Assembly (NCBI RefSeq): GCF_012641265.1
Contig: NZ_JABAHZ010000001.1
Location: forward strand, 1 to 64,000
Length of the DNA stretch: 64,000 nt
DNA from: Chitinophaga eiseniae
Lineage (GTDB): Bacteria; Bacteroidota; Bacteroidia; Chitinophagales; Chitinophagaceae
Direction: 5' to 3'
In this document: positions 51,393 to 61,614 of the stretch, in pieces
How positions within the stretch are numbered: the stretch's first letter is position 1
Layout: each line of letters opens with the position of its first letter
Program-made: the position numbers and the translations under genes
The notes under the pieces: model-generated
What the model saw: only the letters and a program-made list of their open reading frames with translations
Database searches by the model: none
What the model was told of the DNA's origin: nothing

Positions 51393-52910
51393 TTAATTAG
51401 CGGTACCTGTAAAGGTGATCACGCTGGAAGGCGGCACGGTCAACACATAGCTGCCATTGCCTTGCGGCGCAACCGCGCTGCCTTGCTGCCAGTGCGTACT
51501 GGAGTTGTCGGCAGTGAGATAAGAGTCGATAGCACCTGCGGTAAAACCAGATAAGTTCAGTCGGCAATGGGTTTCATTACCGCCCGGGTTGACCACCACT
51601 ACGCTGAATTTGCCTGTCGCAGGATCTTTATAGGCAGATACTTTCAGGGTGGAGTTATTGGCCAGGCCGGCGTTGAAACGATAGTAGCCGGCATGTACGA
51701 AGCGGGTGAACTGCCCCATGACGTCAAACGTTTTCGGATATACGAGGCTGCCATCTGCGCTGGCGCCGATCAGCGATTCGTTGTTATTGAATGCCAGCAT
51801 ACCAAGCCAGTAAACGTAAGCATTTACGTTGCATACCGCCAGGAATTGGTGCATGTTCACCGCCAGTTTAAGACCGCCCACCATGGAGCCGTCGTATACA
51901 CCGCTATCATCGCAGGCTTCGGTCATCCACACAGGTTTATTGCCGGTAGCATAATTCCAGATAGCAGGATTGGGATTCAAGCCTCTTTTTCCTAAGATAA
52001 GGTCGCCGATTTCCACGTATCCATGGCCGGCAAGGATGTCTACATTGCTTTTGTCCATGCTGGAAAGGAAGCTGTTGGCGGTGCCCCAGGCGGCATTTTC
52101 GGAAGAAATGATCCTGGTGGTGGTCAGCCCTTTGGCATTTAATGCAGGGCGGAGATTATTGGTGATAAATTGTCCCAGGTGCGCGGCAGTCCAGTAAGAT
52201 GATGCCCAGGAAGAAAAAACATTTTCGGGTTCATTGCTGGGAGATACGCCATAAAAGTTAATCCCTTCATCCTGGTATGCTTTGGTAAATCCTGCTACGT
52301 AGTTGGCAAAGTCCGTGGAGCAGCAACTGTAGTTGAGTCCATTGAAATTTTGACCACTTACGCTGCCGGTGTTGGTTTTCATGTACAGCGGTGGCGTCCA
52401 GGTGCTGGCAAACATAATCGGTACCTGGTAGCGTTCTTTTACTTTCTTGAAGATCCAGAGCTGTGCGATTTGTGCTTTTTGATCACTGGTTAATGCCTGG
52501 TAAGCGGCGCTGTTAACGTCCATGTCTACACTGCTGCCCGCCGGTTTGATAGTTACTACGCCGCTGGGTTTGTCGAATGGATAAGTGTACAGTACTTCCC
52601 CGCGGATCATGTTTAGTTGCAGTCCATCCGTGCCCCAGAGTTGTTGCATGATGGAATCCCGCTTGGGTGACTCAAAGAAAGGGGTAGCGCGACCGGCAAA
52701 TGAACCAAAACCATCAATGCGTTGATAGGTGGTAGTCCAGTTGAGGGTAATGGTAGCAGTGTCGATAGTAGCCAGGGTTGCAGTGGCGCTGGCGCTTAAC
52801 GTTCCGGTGTTGGCAAGTGTAGGGTTTTCCTGCATGTTTTTCGTACAGCTGCTGCCAGCCACGAACATAACAAATAGAGAAACGCTGATTGCCGTCAGGT
52901 TTTTTTTCAT
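51393..52910 (-). CDS. Glycoside hydrolase family 30 lipoprotein
   Basis: A 505-residue enzyme from the ATG at 52910 with a lipoprotein signal (AGSSC, then TKN); an upstream ATG at 52967 adds no sense. The (beta/alpha)8 barrel has the acid/base Glu in GVSPSNEPE and the nucleophile Glu in WMTEACDD, and the start INGFG-like motif reads RIDGFGSFAG. The C-terminal ~90 residues form the beta-sandwich usual in GH30. It resembles the xylanase/beta-glucanase side of the family; the substrate may be xylan or beta-1,6-linked glucan. It is transcribed on its own, downstream of the PUL terminator. Confidence 0.88.
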   Translation of the reverse strand: MKKNLTAISVSLFVMFVAGSSCTKNMQENPTLANTGTLSASATATLATIDTATITLNWTTTYQRIDGFGSFAGRATPFFESPKRDSIMQQLWGTDGLQLNMIRGEVLYTYPFDKPSGVVTIKPAGSSVDMDVNSAAYQALTSDQKAQIAQLWIFKKVKERYQVPIMFASTWTPPLYMKTNTGSVSGQNFNGLNYSCCSTDFANYVAGFTKAYQDEGINFYGVSPSNEPENVFSSWASSYWTAAHLGQFITNNLRPALNAKGLTTTRIISSENAAWGTANSFLSSMDKSNVDILAGHGYVEIGDLILGKRGLNPNPAIWNYATGNKPVWMTEACDDSGVYDGSMVGGLKLAVNMHQFLAVCNVNAYVYWLGMLAFNNNESLIGASADGSLVYPKTFDVMGQFTRFVHAGYYRFNAGLANNSTLKVSAYKDPATGKFSVVVVNPGGNETHCRLNLSGFTAGAIDSYLTADNSSTHWQQGSAVAPQGNGSYVLTVPPSSVITFTGTAN

Positions 52911-53216
52911 TTGTTTAGAGGTTTGGGTTTGTGAATGTTTATTTAACAGAAAATACAAGACATGCAAACCTGTTTACACCGGTTAACAATCACACCTCAT
53001 CACGTGGCAACAGGGGTGGCTGAAGGCACACCGTAAATAATAAAACCGCAATGGAAAAGGTAAGATTAAGGGTTTAGGATAACTATACTTTTCCTTCAAT
53101 GTTCACTGAGAAGAACGACTATGATTTGATCAATAACGCTCGTATTATGCCAAGATAAGAATATTTTGTTTAGAATAAATATACTTTATTAAAATTTTTT
53201 TATTGCCATTGAAAAG
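52911..53216. other. Intergenic region between the GH30 gene and the SusCD operon
   Basis: About 306 bases, AT-rich, with the GH30 promoter region. I see no gene or clear operator in it. Confidence 0.5.
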
Positions 53217-53250
53217 GCCTCACTGCTGCCGCCAGGGAACAGTGAGGCCG
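53217..53250 (-). terminator. Terminator of the SusC-SusD operon
   Basis: A perfect 10-bp stem GGCCTCACTG/CAGTGAGGCC with a 14-nt loop. On the minus strand it is followed by TTTT, and it lies 19 bases beyond the last gene of the operon. It separates the operon from the GH30 gene. Confidence 0.8.
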
Positions 53251-53268
53251 TGTAATGTAAATGCCGGA

Positions 53269-54363
53269 CTATCGTCTATATACCCCTACCTCCGCAAGTG
53301 CGCCGAAGTTCGAGTTCTTATAATCCGACCGTACGATGACCCGGAAATACCTGAACGTGGTACTGTCTGTCAGCTCTATATACTGTTTATCAGCAGTAGA
53401 TAACAACGTAAATGATCCCAGCGGCTCCCAGCTCACCTTATCCTGGCTCGTCTGAATTTCCACCAGCTTCAACGGACCGTCCAGGGGAGTACGCTGTATA
53501 AAGGTAAACCCATAGGCGAGGTTGGCAACGCCCATGTCTACGGTGATGGAATGCGGATAGGTAAGACCTGCCACTTTAGACATATGCCATATGGTAGCCG
53601 GATTATTGTCGATCGCATTGGTCGGCCCGCGCCCGGATGGTTCATCGTAGTCAGAAGCGGTGGCTGTCCAGCTGTTTTTGGCATACTCCACCGGCGGTCC
53701 TTTTACAGTTACCGTTTCGTAGGCAGTATTAAAGCGGTCTATCGCCGTAGTATCCGGCTTATATTCTGTAGTATAGTCAAATACGGGCGTGCCAAAATTG
53801 AAGTCAGGCAGCGTGGTGTTAACAGAGTCAACGGGAACGACTACACGTTGTTGTACACCGTTTAAATCGGTGTACCTGATTTGTGTGCTGGTAACATGCG
53901 GATCGGCGCTACCCCAGGTAATAACTGTCCGGCCATTGGCATACAGGGCGTTTTTAACCGGGCGGGGCAGCAGCGAACTGATATACCGGTCGCCATATAC
54001 CTGGCCAGTTTTACTTACCCGTATTGATTTGTTACCTCCGCTGTCAAAAGTATAAATATCGAAAGAGTAAGCACCTTCGGCTAAGGGAGAAAGAATAACA
54101 TTGACGGTATCTGTTTCATATACTCTTTTAATGACTATGTCAAGGGAGTCGCTTTTGTTGTTCCAGAATATTTTCGCCCGGGTCACCTGCGGGTCGGTAA
54201 GCAACCACGATAGTTGTAGCCGGTTTTTGCCCGGAAATACCTTGACAGAATCTACGGCGCCGGCATAGATGATTTCACCACCGGTGATGAATTTTTTATA
54301 AGTATCGTCCATCTTGCTACAGGCACATAACAGGAGGAGGCAGAAAGGAATATATCTTTTCAT
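53269..54363 (-). CDS. Surface lipoprotein with DUF4998 and discoidin-like domains
   Basis: A 364-residue lipoprotein (LLLLCACSKMDD). The N-terminal half holds DUF4998-type fibronectin-like repeats (VKVFPGKNRLQLSWLLTDPQVTRAKIFW, and TVITWGSADPHVTSTQIRY), and residues ~225-364 resemble an F5/8 type C domain (NSWTATASDYDEPSGRGPTNAIDNNPATIWHM). It probably binds the polysaccharide at the cell surface. It is the last gene of the SusC-SusD operon. Confidence 0.85.
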   Translation of the reverse strand: MKRYIPFCLLLLCACSKMDDTYKKFITGGEIIYAGAVDSVKVFPGKNRLQLSWLLTDPQVTRAKIFWNNKSDSLDIVIKRVYETDTVNVILSPLAEGAYSFDIYTFDSGGNKSIRVSKTGQVYGDRYISSLLPRPVKNALYANGRTVITWGSADPHVTSTQIRYTDLNGVQQRVVVPVDSVNTTLPDFNFGTPVFDYTTEYKPDTTAIDRFNTAYETVTVKGPPVEYAKNSWTATASDYDEPSGRGPTNAIDNNPATIWHMSKVAGLTYPHSITVDMGVANLAYGFTFIQRTPLDGPLKLVEIQTSQDKVSWEPLGSFTLLSTADKQYIELTDSTTFRYFRVIVRSDYKNSNFGALAEVGVYRR

Positions 54364-54381
54364 AAATGAATTGTTTAATGG

Positions 54382-55548
54382 TTACTTCACGTTACCCCAG
54401 AACGTCAGTTCTGCGATGTACATATGATCCAGCGCGCCCCATACCTTGATGGTTTTGAAACGCAGGTATCGTACAGGCGGGATGTTGGCAGGGAAGTCGA
54501 AATCCTCTCCGTTTACCGTGGCAAATTGTATGTCTTCTGTGGTCACGGTGCCTTCAGGCAAACCAGAAGGTTTTACCGACTCAAAGCGGGAGAGCAGCGT
54601 CCAGCTATCCCAGCTGCCATCGTTAGCAGGATTGTTGCTCCCCCAGATTTCATAAATTTTCGGATCGCCGCCAGTATAAGGACCAGCGGTAGTACCCTCT
54701 CTGTGATGCAGCCGGAACCGGCTCAGGGTGGCGGTTACGCCCATATCCATGGTAAACCATTGCGGAAGACCGCTACCCGGTTTCGTATGGAAAATATTGC
54801 CGCCCAATTTATCATCCCATAGGTTGGACATTTTAGTGCCGATATGCCCGGCGTAAGTATCTGTCGGAAGATCTACCTCCTTGAATTTTGTTTTCTCCAG
54901 TTGTTTTTCAAACAAGGGCGCCAATTCCGCATACAGCGTATCCGAGTGATTGTTCCAACGGTCTCTCACAAAGGCGGCAAATTTTCTTTTGGTCGTATTA
55001 AATCCCCTGGCTGCAAAAGTGCCCTCTTTTCGTTTGGTATAGTAGGTTTCAGCCGGCACGAGGTCGTTGGTAGAATCGGCTGCCAGCACAGCTATCACAA
55101 TGTCCGCTTCTGCAGTGTTCACGAAGTTGATACGCACGCCGCCAAAGGTGGCGGATATTTTAAGCTGACGGAATACTTCTTTTACCGGCGGCGTAAGCGG
55201 TTTTATGGAGATGGTAACCGGTTCGGATACATGTTCGCCACGACTCACCGCATAGAGCTTTACCGGGTAATTCAGGGTATCCGGAAAACCGTCTATCGTT
55301 AAATTGTTCTGGTAATAAGAAGCCTTTACCTCCCGTTCCACGCCAGGGCGGATGGCGTACACTGCTTTTACATACAGCAGGGTATTATCTTTCGGACGAC
55401 TATAACTGATCTTTGCCCCTCCGGGAATACTGGTGGCTACTACATGGGTCACAGGGCCCGGGGCATAATCTTTATTGAGTGGGGTAATCCCATCTTCTTT
55501 ACAGCAACAAAGGCATAAGAGCACAACGTAAATGATATATCTGTTCAT
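54382..55548 (-). CDS. Surface lipoprotein with DUF4959 and discoidin-like domains
   Basis: A 388-residue lipoprotein with a short signal (YVVLLCLCCCKED). The N-terminal part is DUF4959-like (APGPVTHVVATSIPGGAKISYSRPKDNTLLYVKAVYAI), followed by a DUF5126-like middle and a C-terminal F5/8 type C-like domain (NLWDDKLGGNIFHTKPGSGLPQWFTMDM). Such lipoproteins help SusD bind glycans. It lies between susD and the DUF4998 lipoprotein, with gaps of 18-21 bases. Confidence 0.85.
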   Translation of the reverse strand: MNRYIIYVVLLCLCCCKEDGITPLNKDYAPGPVTHVVATSIPGGAKISYSRPKDNTLLYVKAVYAIRPGVEREVKASYYQNNLTIDGFPDTLNYPVKLYAVSRGEHVSEPVTISIKPLTPPVKEVFRQLKISATFGGVRINFVNTAEADIVIAVLAADSTNDLVPAETYYTKRKEGTFAARGFNTTKRKFAAFVRDRWNNHSDTLYAELAPLFEKQLEKTKFKEVDLPTDTYAGHIGTKMSNLWDDKLGGNIFHTKPGSGLPQWFTMDMGVTATLSRFRLHHREGTTAGPYTGGDPKIYEIWGSNNPANDGSWDSWTLLSRFESVKPSGLPEGTVTTEDIQFATVNGEDFDFPANIPPVRYLRFKTIKVWGALDHMYIAELTFWGNVK

Positions 55549-55569
55549 ATGTAAGACGTTTAAAAAGGG

Positions 55570-57474
55570 TTACCAGCCTGGATTCTGATTAATTTTTTTA
55601 TTGCTCAGCAATTCAGATTCCGGGATGGGCCATAAATAATCTTTGGTGGTGAAGGTTTGGTTATAGATCACTTTTTCCCGGTAATAAGCGGCAGCATCTT
55701 CCTGGGCCAGGTCCCAGCCGGTAATTGGTTTATTCAGCTCATCTACCGCTTTTTTCCATCTCCGCAAATCCCAGTAACGTTGCCCTTCAAAGGCTAATTC
55801 AATCAGCCGTTCCTGTTGGATAATATCCCGCATCCCTTCTTTATTGGCAAATTTTGCCGGGTTGCGGGAATAGTTGGTCCATGCGCTTTCTACAGTAGGA
55901 ATGCCAGCCCGTTCACGTACCAGGTTAATGTATCTGTATACCTCTGCACTGGGACCATTAGCTTCATTTTCCGCTTCTGCATACAGCAGGTACAGGTCAG
56001 CCAAACGAAGCATTGGCCAGGGATAGCTCTGTATGGTATAGGTGGTACCGTCGCCGATAACATTGTTGAAATTGACCAGCTTCTTCGGCCAGTAACCGGT
56101 AACGGAATACGACGATTGATTTTGAGCACTGGCAGGTTGTCCCTTCTTACTGGAAACGAAAAAGAGATTGGCTTTGTCGTTGAACAAACCTTGCCCGTAC
56201 CAGATGCCGCCATCAAATCCAAGGTCGGCATAAAAGCGCGGCTCCCGGTCAAAGTGCAGGGCTGCCGTTTGATAACCCTCCTGGAGGTCATACCGGTAGG
56301 CGTGCGTACCGGTACGCAGTTTAAAGCGGCCGTTGTAATCCCATGTTTTATCTTCTGAAATAGGAACACCATGATTGCTGTAAAACATTTCTGCTATCTT
56401 CAGGGTAGGTGCAAGGTTACCAACGGTAGCACTATTGGCGGTCTTGGAAGGATCCAGTCCCCGCGGGATGGCGCCGGCCTGAATAGTGGTTGCCATACTG
56501 TTGGTATTCCCCCAAATGATTTCGGGGTTCCATTTTTCACAGATCGCATTACGGATGCTCAGCTCTATCCGGGTGGTATCAGATATCTTGTAAGGAAAGA
56601 ACTGCGGGTTAAAAGTATATAAGCGGTACCCCTGCGATTCGCAGAGCGTCAGCGCAGCCTTGCAGGCGGCGGCAGCACGTACCCATTTCTCCTGGCTGGC
56701 AGCGGTAGCAAATAATAATCGTCCATCAGGCCCTTTGAACCCGGCATGATCAGGGTTGCCATTGAAAAGGGGACTGGCAGCGAGGACGAGCACCTGCGCT
56801 TTTACGGTAAGCGCGATGGGTTTGGTGATACGCCCCAACTCCGACACCTCATTTTCTATTTTATCCGGCAAATGCGCTGCTGCGTCGTCCAGCTGCTGTA
56901 CGATATAGTTTACGCAGGAATCAACAGGATCCCGGGGTGGGTATACCTGTTCCTGGCTGGCGCCCACCGGGATGTTTTCTTTGATCAACGGAATAGGCCC
57001 ATACATCTGGAACAGCCAGAAGTGATAATAGGCTTTAAGAAAACGGGCTTCGGCTATCCAGCGCTCTTTTTCGCTGGTGGTCATATCCGGCACTTTCCCG
57101 ATGTTGTCCAGGAAAATATTACATTGACGGATACCTTCAAAAAGGTCTTTACCGCCCGAATTTCCCTGCCAGTAATTCATGTAACAGTTCACCACATTCT
57201 GGTTGCCACGGGCAATCTGCCAGGCATTAGACGTATTGGTAACCGGTAGCCAGTACTCATCGCCGGCAGCATTGGCGGGATTCCCGTCAAAGTTGCCCAG
57301 GGCGGGCATATAGGAATAACAGGTGAAAAGAAAACGTTCTGCGGTAGATCTCAACCGGAAAGCATAGTCAATGGTAGCTACGTTGTCGGGTACGATGTCC
57401 AGGAATTTTTTACAGCTGCTGAATAAATAGACCACTGCAAAAATGGATATAAGACTGATTATTTTTTTCATCAC
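55570..57474 (-). CDS. SusD/RagB-family nutrient-binding lipoprotein
   Basis: A 634-residue SusD homologue with a lipoprotein signal (VVYLFSSCKKFLD), the SusD_N region and TPR-like helices, ending with the motif RDIIQQERLIELAFEGQRYWDLRRWKKA and LWPIPESELLSNKKINQNPGW. It caps the SusC pore. It starts 17 bases after susC. It is longer than the other SusD in the window (461), as is usual for glycan-specific members. Confidence 0.94.
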   Translation of the reverse strand: MMKKIISLISIFAVVYLFSSCKKFLDIVPDNVATIDYAFRLRSTAERFLFTCYSYMPALGNFDGNPANAAGDEYWLPVTNTSNAWQIARGNQNVVNCYMNYWQGNSGGKDLFEGIRQCNIFLDNIGKVPDMTTSEKERWIAEARFLKAYYHFWLFQMYGPIPLIKENIPVGASQEQVYPPRDPVDSCVNYIVQQLDDAAAHLPDKIENEVSELGRITKPIALTVKAQVLVLAASPLFNGNPDHAGFKGPDGRLLFATAASQEKWVRAAAACKAALTLCESQGYRLYTFNPQFFPYKISDTTRIELSIRNAICEKWNPEIIWGNTNSMATTIQAGAIPRGLDPSKTANSATVGNLAPTLKIAEMFYSNHGVPISEDKTWDYNGRFKLRTGTHAYRYDLQEGYQTAALHFDREPRFYADLGFDGGIWYGQGLFNDKANLFFVSSKKGQPASAQNQSSYSVTGYWPKKLVNFNNVIGDGTTYTIQSYPWPMLRLADLYLLYAEAENEANGPSAEVYRYINLVRERAGIPTVESAWTNYSRNPAKFANKEGMRDIIQQERLIELAFEGQRYWDLRRWKKAVDELNKPITGWDLAQEDAAAYYREKVIYNQTFTTKDYLWPIPESELLSNKKINQNPGW

Positions 57475-57491
57475 GTACAGTTAAAAAGTGA

Positions 57492-60400
57492 TCAGAAGGT
57501 CGCCAGGGCGCCCATGTTAAATACGCGTTGCACCGGGTAGCCGAGACCGTTACCCGCCATCTCTATGTCCCATAATTTAAACTTGCTCCAGGTAAGCAGG
57601 TTGGTGCCGTTGAAATAGAAACGCAGGCTTCTGATATGTGCCCAATTCCGGATAGTATAGCCTATCTCTACCTGTTTCAGCCGGATAAAAGCCCCATTGC
57701 GCATAAACCAGGTGCTTTGCTGGGAATTATTGTCGTTACCAATAGCAGTGGTGCTAAGCCGGGGCCATAACGCGTATAGGTCGCGGTGCTCTTCCGACCA
57801 GTGACTGTCGGCATACGCCTGCAGCAACTGGTTCTGCGGCTTGCCCGACAATGTTCCACCGTCGTAGCTCATGAAAGGAGCAGTGGCACGGGCATCAATC
57901 CAAAACGATTCCCGCCCCAATCCCTGGAAAAAAGCGGAAAGGTCAAACCTTTTGTACCCGGCAGAAAAACCAAAGCCATAGGTGATTTCAGGCGTAGTGG
58001 GGTAACCCAGGGGCACCTGGTCCAGTTGCGTTATCTGGCCATCGCCGTTTACATCGTGGTATTTGATATCGCCGCCGCCGTATTCGCCGAAATTCTGTTT
58101 GGGCGATTTGACTGCTTCTGCATCATCTACAAAAAGCCGTTCCGCTATATATCCCCATTGTTGGGAGATAGGATAGTTAACATGTAATTTCCATGGCGCG
58201 CCATCGTAAGAAGGTTCTTCATACGCGGTAAATTTACTGGTGGCATAGGTGAAATTAATCCTTCCCTGCAACCAGAACCGTTGATTGAAAGAATGATTAT
58301 AGTCTACCGATAAATCTACTCCCTGGCCCTGTGCAGCCCCCACATTGGCCCGGGGCGTTGCTGAAAGACCCATGGTAGCCGGTGTGGCAGTTCTTGTCAT
58401 GAGGATATTACTACGCTGTTCTTTGTAGAAGTCGAGCTGTACATCCATTTTACCAAATAATCCCAGCTCCAGGCCAAGGTTAGTTTTCTTTGCCAGCTCC
58501 CAGGTAATGTTGGGATCTGCATACCTCGACAAAGAAATACCAGGCCGGGTATAACTATTTTCACGCCCGAATACGGCGCCCTTACCCGCGTCATTCATAT
58601 TTACATTCGACAGGTACATGAAGCGGTCGTTGGGATCGCCAATGGCATCATTGCCGGAAAGGCCATAGGTAGCGCGTAAGCGTAAATTGGAGATGGTATG
58701 CTTATAGGGCTCAAAAAATTTCTCATTCGATACGCTCCAGGCCACACCGGCAGAAGGGAAGAAACCATACCGGTGCGATGCATGAAACCGCTCAGACCCG
58801 TTGTACCCGAAGTTTAACTCCACATAATACCTGTTTTTATAAGAGTAAGTACCGCGGCCAGCCAAGCCTACATTGCGAAAAGGGAGGGATGCCTGTAAGT
58901 CTGCCGCATTGCCGGTAAGGTTATTACGCACCATAAATACCAATAATCCACTCAGTGTATGATCTTTATGAAATGTGCGGTTATAGTTGAGCGCAGATTC
59001 CATATAAAAACTTGAGTTCACTGTTTTATCGCCCGGCTGGTAGCTCAGGTATTCTGTTCCCTTTTCTTCATTTAATAATTCCAGTTGATACGTATTCTGC
59101 AATTTATCATACGCGCCAGCCTGGTACCAGAAGGGCTGGTAGGCGCGGGTAACATCAAAATAGGAGTTACGCGTTACATTTACCATGGTCCTGAAGTTCA
59201 GCCCTTCTGTGAGTGCCGACAGGTTTTGCTTCACCTCAAATTGTGCCGCCATCATGGAGCGGGAATAGTTTTTATATCCCTTCACCATATCGGCATAAGG
59301 ATTCAGCAAATAGCTGTTGCTGCCATCGTCATAGTTACCAAACATAATATGCTGCACATAGCGGTGAGCCTCATCCACAGGGTAATATGCGGGGAAATAT
59401 ACCGGGTTGGTATGCATTACTTTTTTATAGAGGTCGGCGCCGCCGTCAATAGGCCCGGTGTAGTCATCAAACAAGCCGCTGAGGCGTACCACCATCTCGG
59501 TCGATTTGGTTACATGCACATTTACATTGGAACGAAGCGAATAGCTTTTCAGGTTGATGTTACTATTGAAGTTATTTCGCTTGTCTACATTCAGTATTCC
59601 ATTGTCCTGGTTGAATGAGCCGGCTACATAGTAGCGGGCTACACTGCCGCCGCCGCTTACGTTCAGGTTGGCCCGTTGATTAGTAGTATAGCTTTTAAAG
59701 AGAGCGCCACGCCAGTCGGTGGCAGGATACATATAGGGATTGACGCCAGCAATGGTGTTATCAATTTTCTGATCCGTGTAAGGTAGCTGCCCCAATGGGT
59801 CACGGGTCAGCACCGCTTCATTATTCAGCCGCATATACGTAATCGGATCTGCCAGGGCTACGTTGCGGGTAGGGGCAGAGAAAGAGTTTTCCACACGCAG
59901 GCCGATGGCTGCCTTGCCTTCTTTTCCTTCTTTGGTGGTCACCAGTATTACGCCGTTGGCTGCGCGGCTGCCATATAACGAGGTGGCGGTGGCATCCTTC
60001 ATAATGGAAAAGCTGGCAATATCATCCGGCTGCAGCCGGGCCAGGTCTGTTACGGTCAGCTCTATTCCATCTATTAATATCAACGGGTCCTTCTTGTAAC
60101 CAAAGGTGGTGACGCCGCGAATAAAAAAGTCGGCATTGTCCTGTCCCGGTTCACCGCTGCGCTGGTAGCCTATAACGCCGGCAATACGGCCCGCCAGTGC
60201 GGTGGTGAGGTTGCTGGCCGGTACCTTTAATGCGGCGGGGTTAATGGTAGTAACGGCGCCCACTACGTCTGTTTTCTTTTGCTTGCCGAAAGCAACAATC
60301 ACCGTCTCGGTCAACTGGCTGGAGGAAGGGCGCATCGTTACGTTGATGATTTCCCTGCCATTCACAGGGATTTCCTGTGATTTGAATCCTATCATCGAAA

Positions 60401-60641
60401 ATACCAGGGTGGCGTTTTCCGGGACTTTGAGGATATAACGTCCGTTGTTGTCGGACGCAGTGCCTACGCCCGGTCTGTTTTTAACGGCAATGGTAACGCC
60501 AATGACGGGTGTGCCGCTGCTGTCGGTGATAAGCCCCCTCACTTCTTTATCCGCCAGGGGAAGCCCGGGGGTAGCGGGGGCCGATAGCCGGATTAATAAT
60601 AAGAATAACACAGCGATACCTGTGTAAAATTTGTCTTGCAT
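57492..60641 (-). CDS. SusC/RagA-family TonB-linked outer-membrane transporter
   Basis: A 1049-residue transporter with a signal peptide, carboxypeptidase-regulatory-like domain (~33-110), plug (GYQRSGEPGQDNADFFIRGVTTFG ... SIMKDATATSLYGSRAANGVILV) and a barrel ending VFNMGALATF. There is no STN domain, so it is not part of a FecR signalling route. It leads the operon susC-susD-two lipoproteins and takes in oligosaccharides produced by surface enzymes such as the GH30. A LacI-type operator lies 220 bases upstream. Confidence 0.95.
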   Translation of the reverse strand: MQDKFYTGIAVLFLLLIRLSAPATPGLPLADKEVRGLITDSSGTPVIGVTIAVKNRPGVGTASDNNGRYILKVPENATLVFSMIGFKSQEIPVNGREIINVTMRPSSSQLTETVIVAFGKQKKTDVVGAVTTINPAALKVPASNLTTALAGRIAGVIGYQRSGEPGQDNADFFIRGVTTFGYKKDPLILIDGIELTVTDLARLQPDDIASFSIMKDATATSLYGSRAANGVILVTTKEGKEGKAAIGLRVENSFSAPTRNVALADPITYMRLNNEAVLTRDPLGQLPYTDQKIDNTIAGVNPYMYPATDWRGALFKSYTTNQRANLNVSGGGSVARYYVAGSFNQDNGILNVDKRNNFNSNINLKSYSLRSNVNVHVTKSTEMVVRLSGLFDDYTGPIDGGADLYKKVMHTNPVYFPAYYPVDEAHRYVQHIMFGNYDDGSNSYLLNPYADMVKGYKNYSRSMMAAQFEVKQNLSALTEGLNFRTMVNVTRNSYFDVTRAYQPFWYQAGAYDKLQNTYQLELLNEEKGTEYLSYQPGDKTVNSSFYMESALNYNRTFHKDHTLSGLLVFMVRNNLTGNAADLQASLPFRNVGLAGRGTYSYKNRYYVELNFGYNGSERFHASHRYGFFPSAGVAWSVSNEKFFEPYKHTISNLRLRATYGLSGNDAIGDPNDRFMYLSNVNMNDAGKGAVFGRENSYTRPGISLSRYADPNITWELAKKTNLGLELGLFGKMDVQLDFYKEQRSNILMTRTATPATMGLSATPRANVGAAQGQGVDLSVDYNHSFNQRFWLQGRINFTYATSKFTAYEEPSYDGAPWKLHVNYPISQQWGYIAERLFVDDAEAVKSPKQNFGEYGGGDIKYHDVNGDGQITQLDQVPLGYPTTPEITYGFGFSAGYKRFDLSAFFQGLGRESFWIDARATAPFMSYDGGTLSGKPQNQLLQAYADSHWSEEHRDLYALWPRLSTTAIGNDNNSQQSTWFMRNGAFIRLKQVEIGYTIRNWAHIRSLRFYFNGTNLLTWSKFKLWDIEMAGNGLGYPVQRVFNMGALATF

Positions 60642-60759
60642 AAGTGGTATTTAAACGTGATTTTTAAATCGTATATCCGTTTACGTTATATGCATGATTG
60701 TGCCTTTCCGCGGACGGTCTTTTGTCCGGCAGATAGGGAGAGATGGTAATATCATGCAG

Positions 60760-60775
60760 ACTCTCCCCGGAGAGT
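60760..60775 (-). repeat. Hairpin in the susC leader
   Basis: A 7-bp inverted repeat ACTCTCC/GGAGAGT with a 2-base centre, about 120 bases before the susC start. It could be an mRNA stem; function unknown. Confidence 0.35.
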
Positions 60776-60860
60776 TGCTTGCCGGTAGCTGGTTAGGCGC
60801 CGGCTGTTTTCATTTGGAGATAATAATTCATCGCGTTTTTTTTGGGCAGTAATTTTTTCT

Positions 60861-60874
60861 TGTAATCGATTGCA
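60861..60874. promoter_or_regulatory. LacI-family-type operator TGTAATCGATTGCA
   Basis: The sequence fits TGnAAnCGnTTnCA, the common LacI-family pattern, at all fixed positions, and extends to a near-palindrome of 16 bases. It lies between susC and the XRE gene, so it may control the polysaccharide locus. No LacI-type gene is in the window. Confidence 0.55.
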
Positions 60875-61247
60875 AAATCAGCGAAAAAAAACATTGCACT
60901 GTTCCCCGGTAGTTGGTACCGGAACCATGAATAACTGGATCTGTTGCTGTGATGGTATGATTCCCCTTAACAAACGGTACTTCAAAACGTGGATCACAAA
61001 CGGAGGAACGATTAACACCGGGTTTTGGATAATTCCTGTGGCAGTATATAGGGACTGTTACAGGTATCAAAGCAAAGATTTCATATTATTGTAAGGAATA
61101 CAAGTTTTTTAAGTTGTAAAATACAACCAGGATGATTGTACTTTACAACAATGAACAGCTAATGCATTGTATATGAAATATTTGAAAATGGCGGGCTGGT
61201 CATAATTTAATTGTTTAACGTACTTTTATAATAAATCTGTTTTTTAT

Positions 61248-61610
61248 ATGAATATTGGTCAGAAAATAGCCCGCCTCCGTGAAATTCGTGGTATTAAGCA
61301 GGCTGACCTTGCACGCCGATTAGGCATTACACAACAGGCTTTATCTAAAATGGAAAATTGCGAAGTGGTAGACGATGAACGACTGGAAAGGGTAGCATCC
61401 GCCCTGGAAGTATCTCCGGATGTTATCCGTAATTTCAGGGAAGATGTCATTATTAATAATGTATACGACCAAAACAATACGGTGATCAACTACCAGTTCA
61501 ACCCCATTGAAAAAATTGTGGCCCTATACGACCAGCTGCTGGCTACAGAACGCAAACGCATTGAACTGCTGGAAACCCTGTTGAAGATAGAACAGGAGAA
61601 AAAGCACTGA
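61248..61610 (+). CDS. XRE-family HTH transcriptional regulator
   Basis: A 120-residue protein with an N-terminal XRE HTH (IGQKIARLREIRGIKQADLARRLGITQQALSKMENCEVVDDERLERVASAL, residues ~3-60) and a short helical C-terminus ending in a coiled coil. It binds DNA, perhaps at the divergent susC promoter, by position only. It has an opposite-strand small gene 4 bases beyond its stop. Confidence 0.88.
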   Translation: MNIGQKIARLREIRGIKQADLARRLGITQQALSKMENCEVVDDERLERVASALEVSPDVIRNFREDVIINNVYDQNNTVINYQFNPIEKIVALYDQLLATERKRIELLETLLKIEQEKKH

Positions 61611-61614
61611 GGCG

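Larger units (their letters stand above)
60642..61247. other. Intergenic region between susC and the XRE regulator
   Basis: A 606-base gap with both divergent promoter regions, a small hairpin at 60760-60775 in the susC leader and a LacI-type operator at 60861-60874. I see no gene in it. Confidence 0.6.

Noticed and set aside
60870..61094. 74-codon frame in the susC-XRE gap
   Set aside because: Overlaps the operator region and has cysteine-rich, non-family sequence; likely chance.
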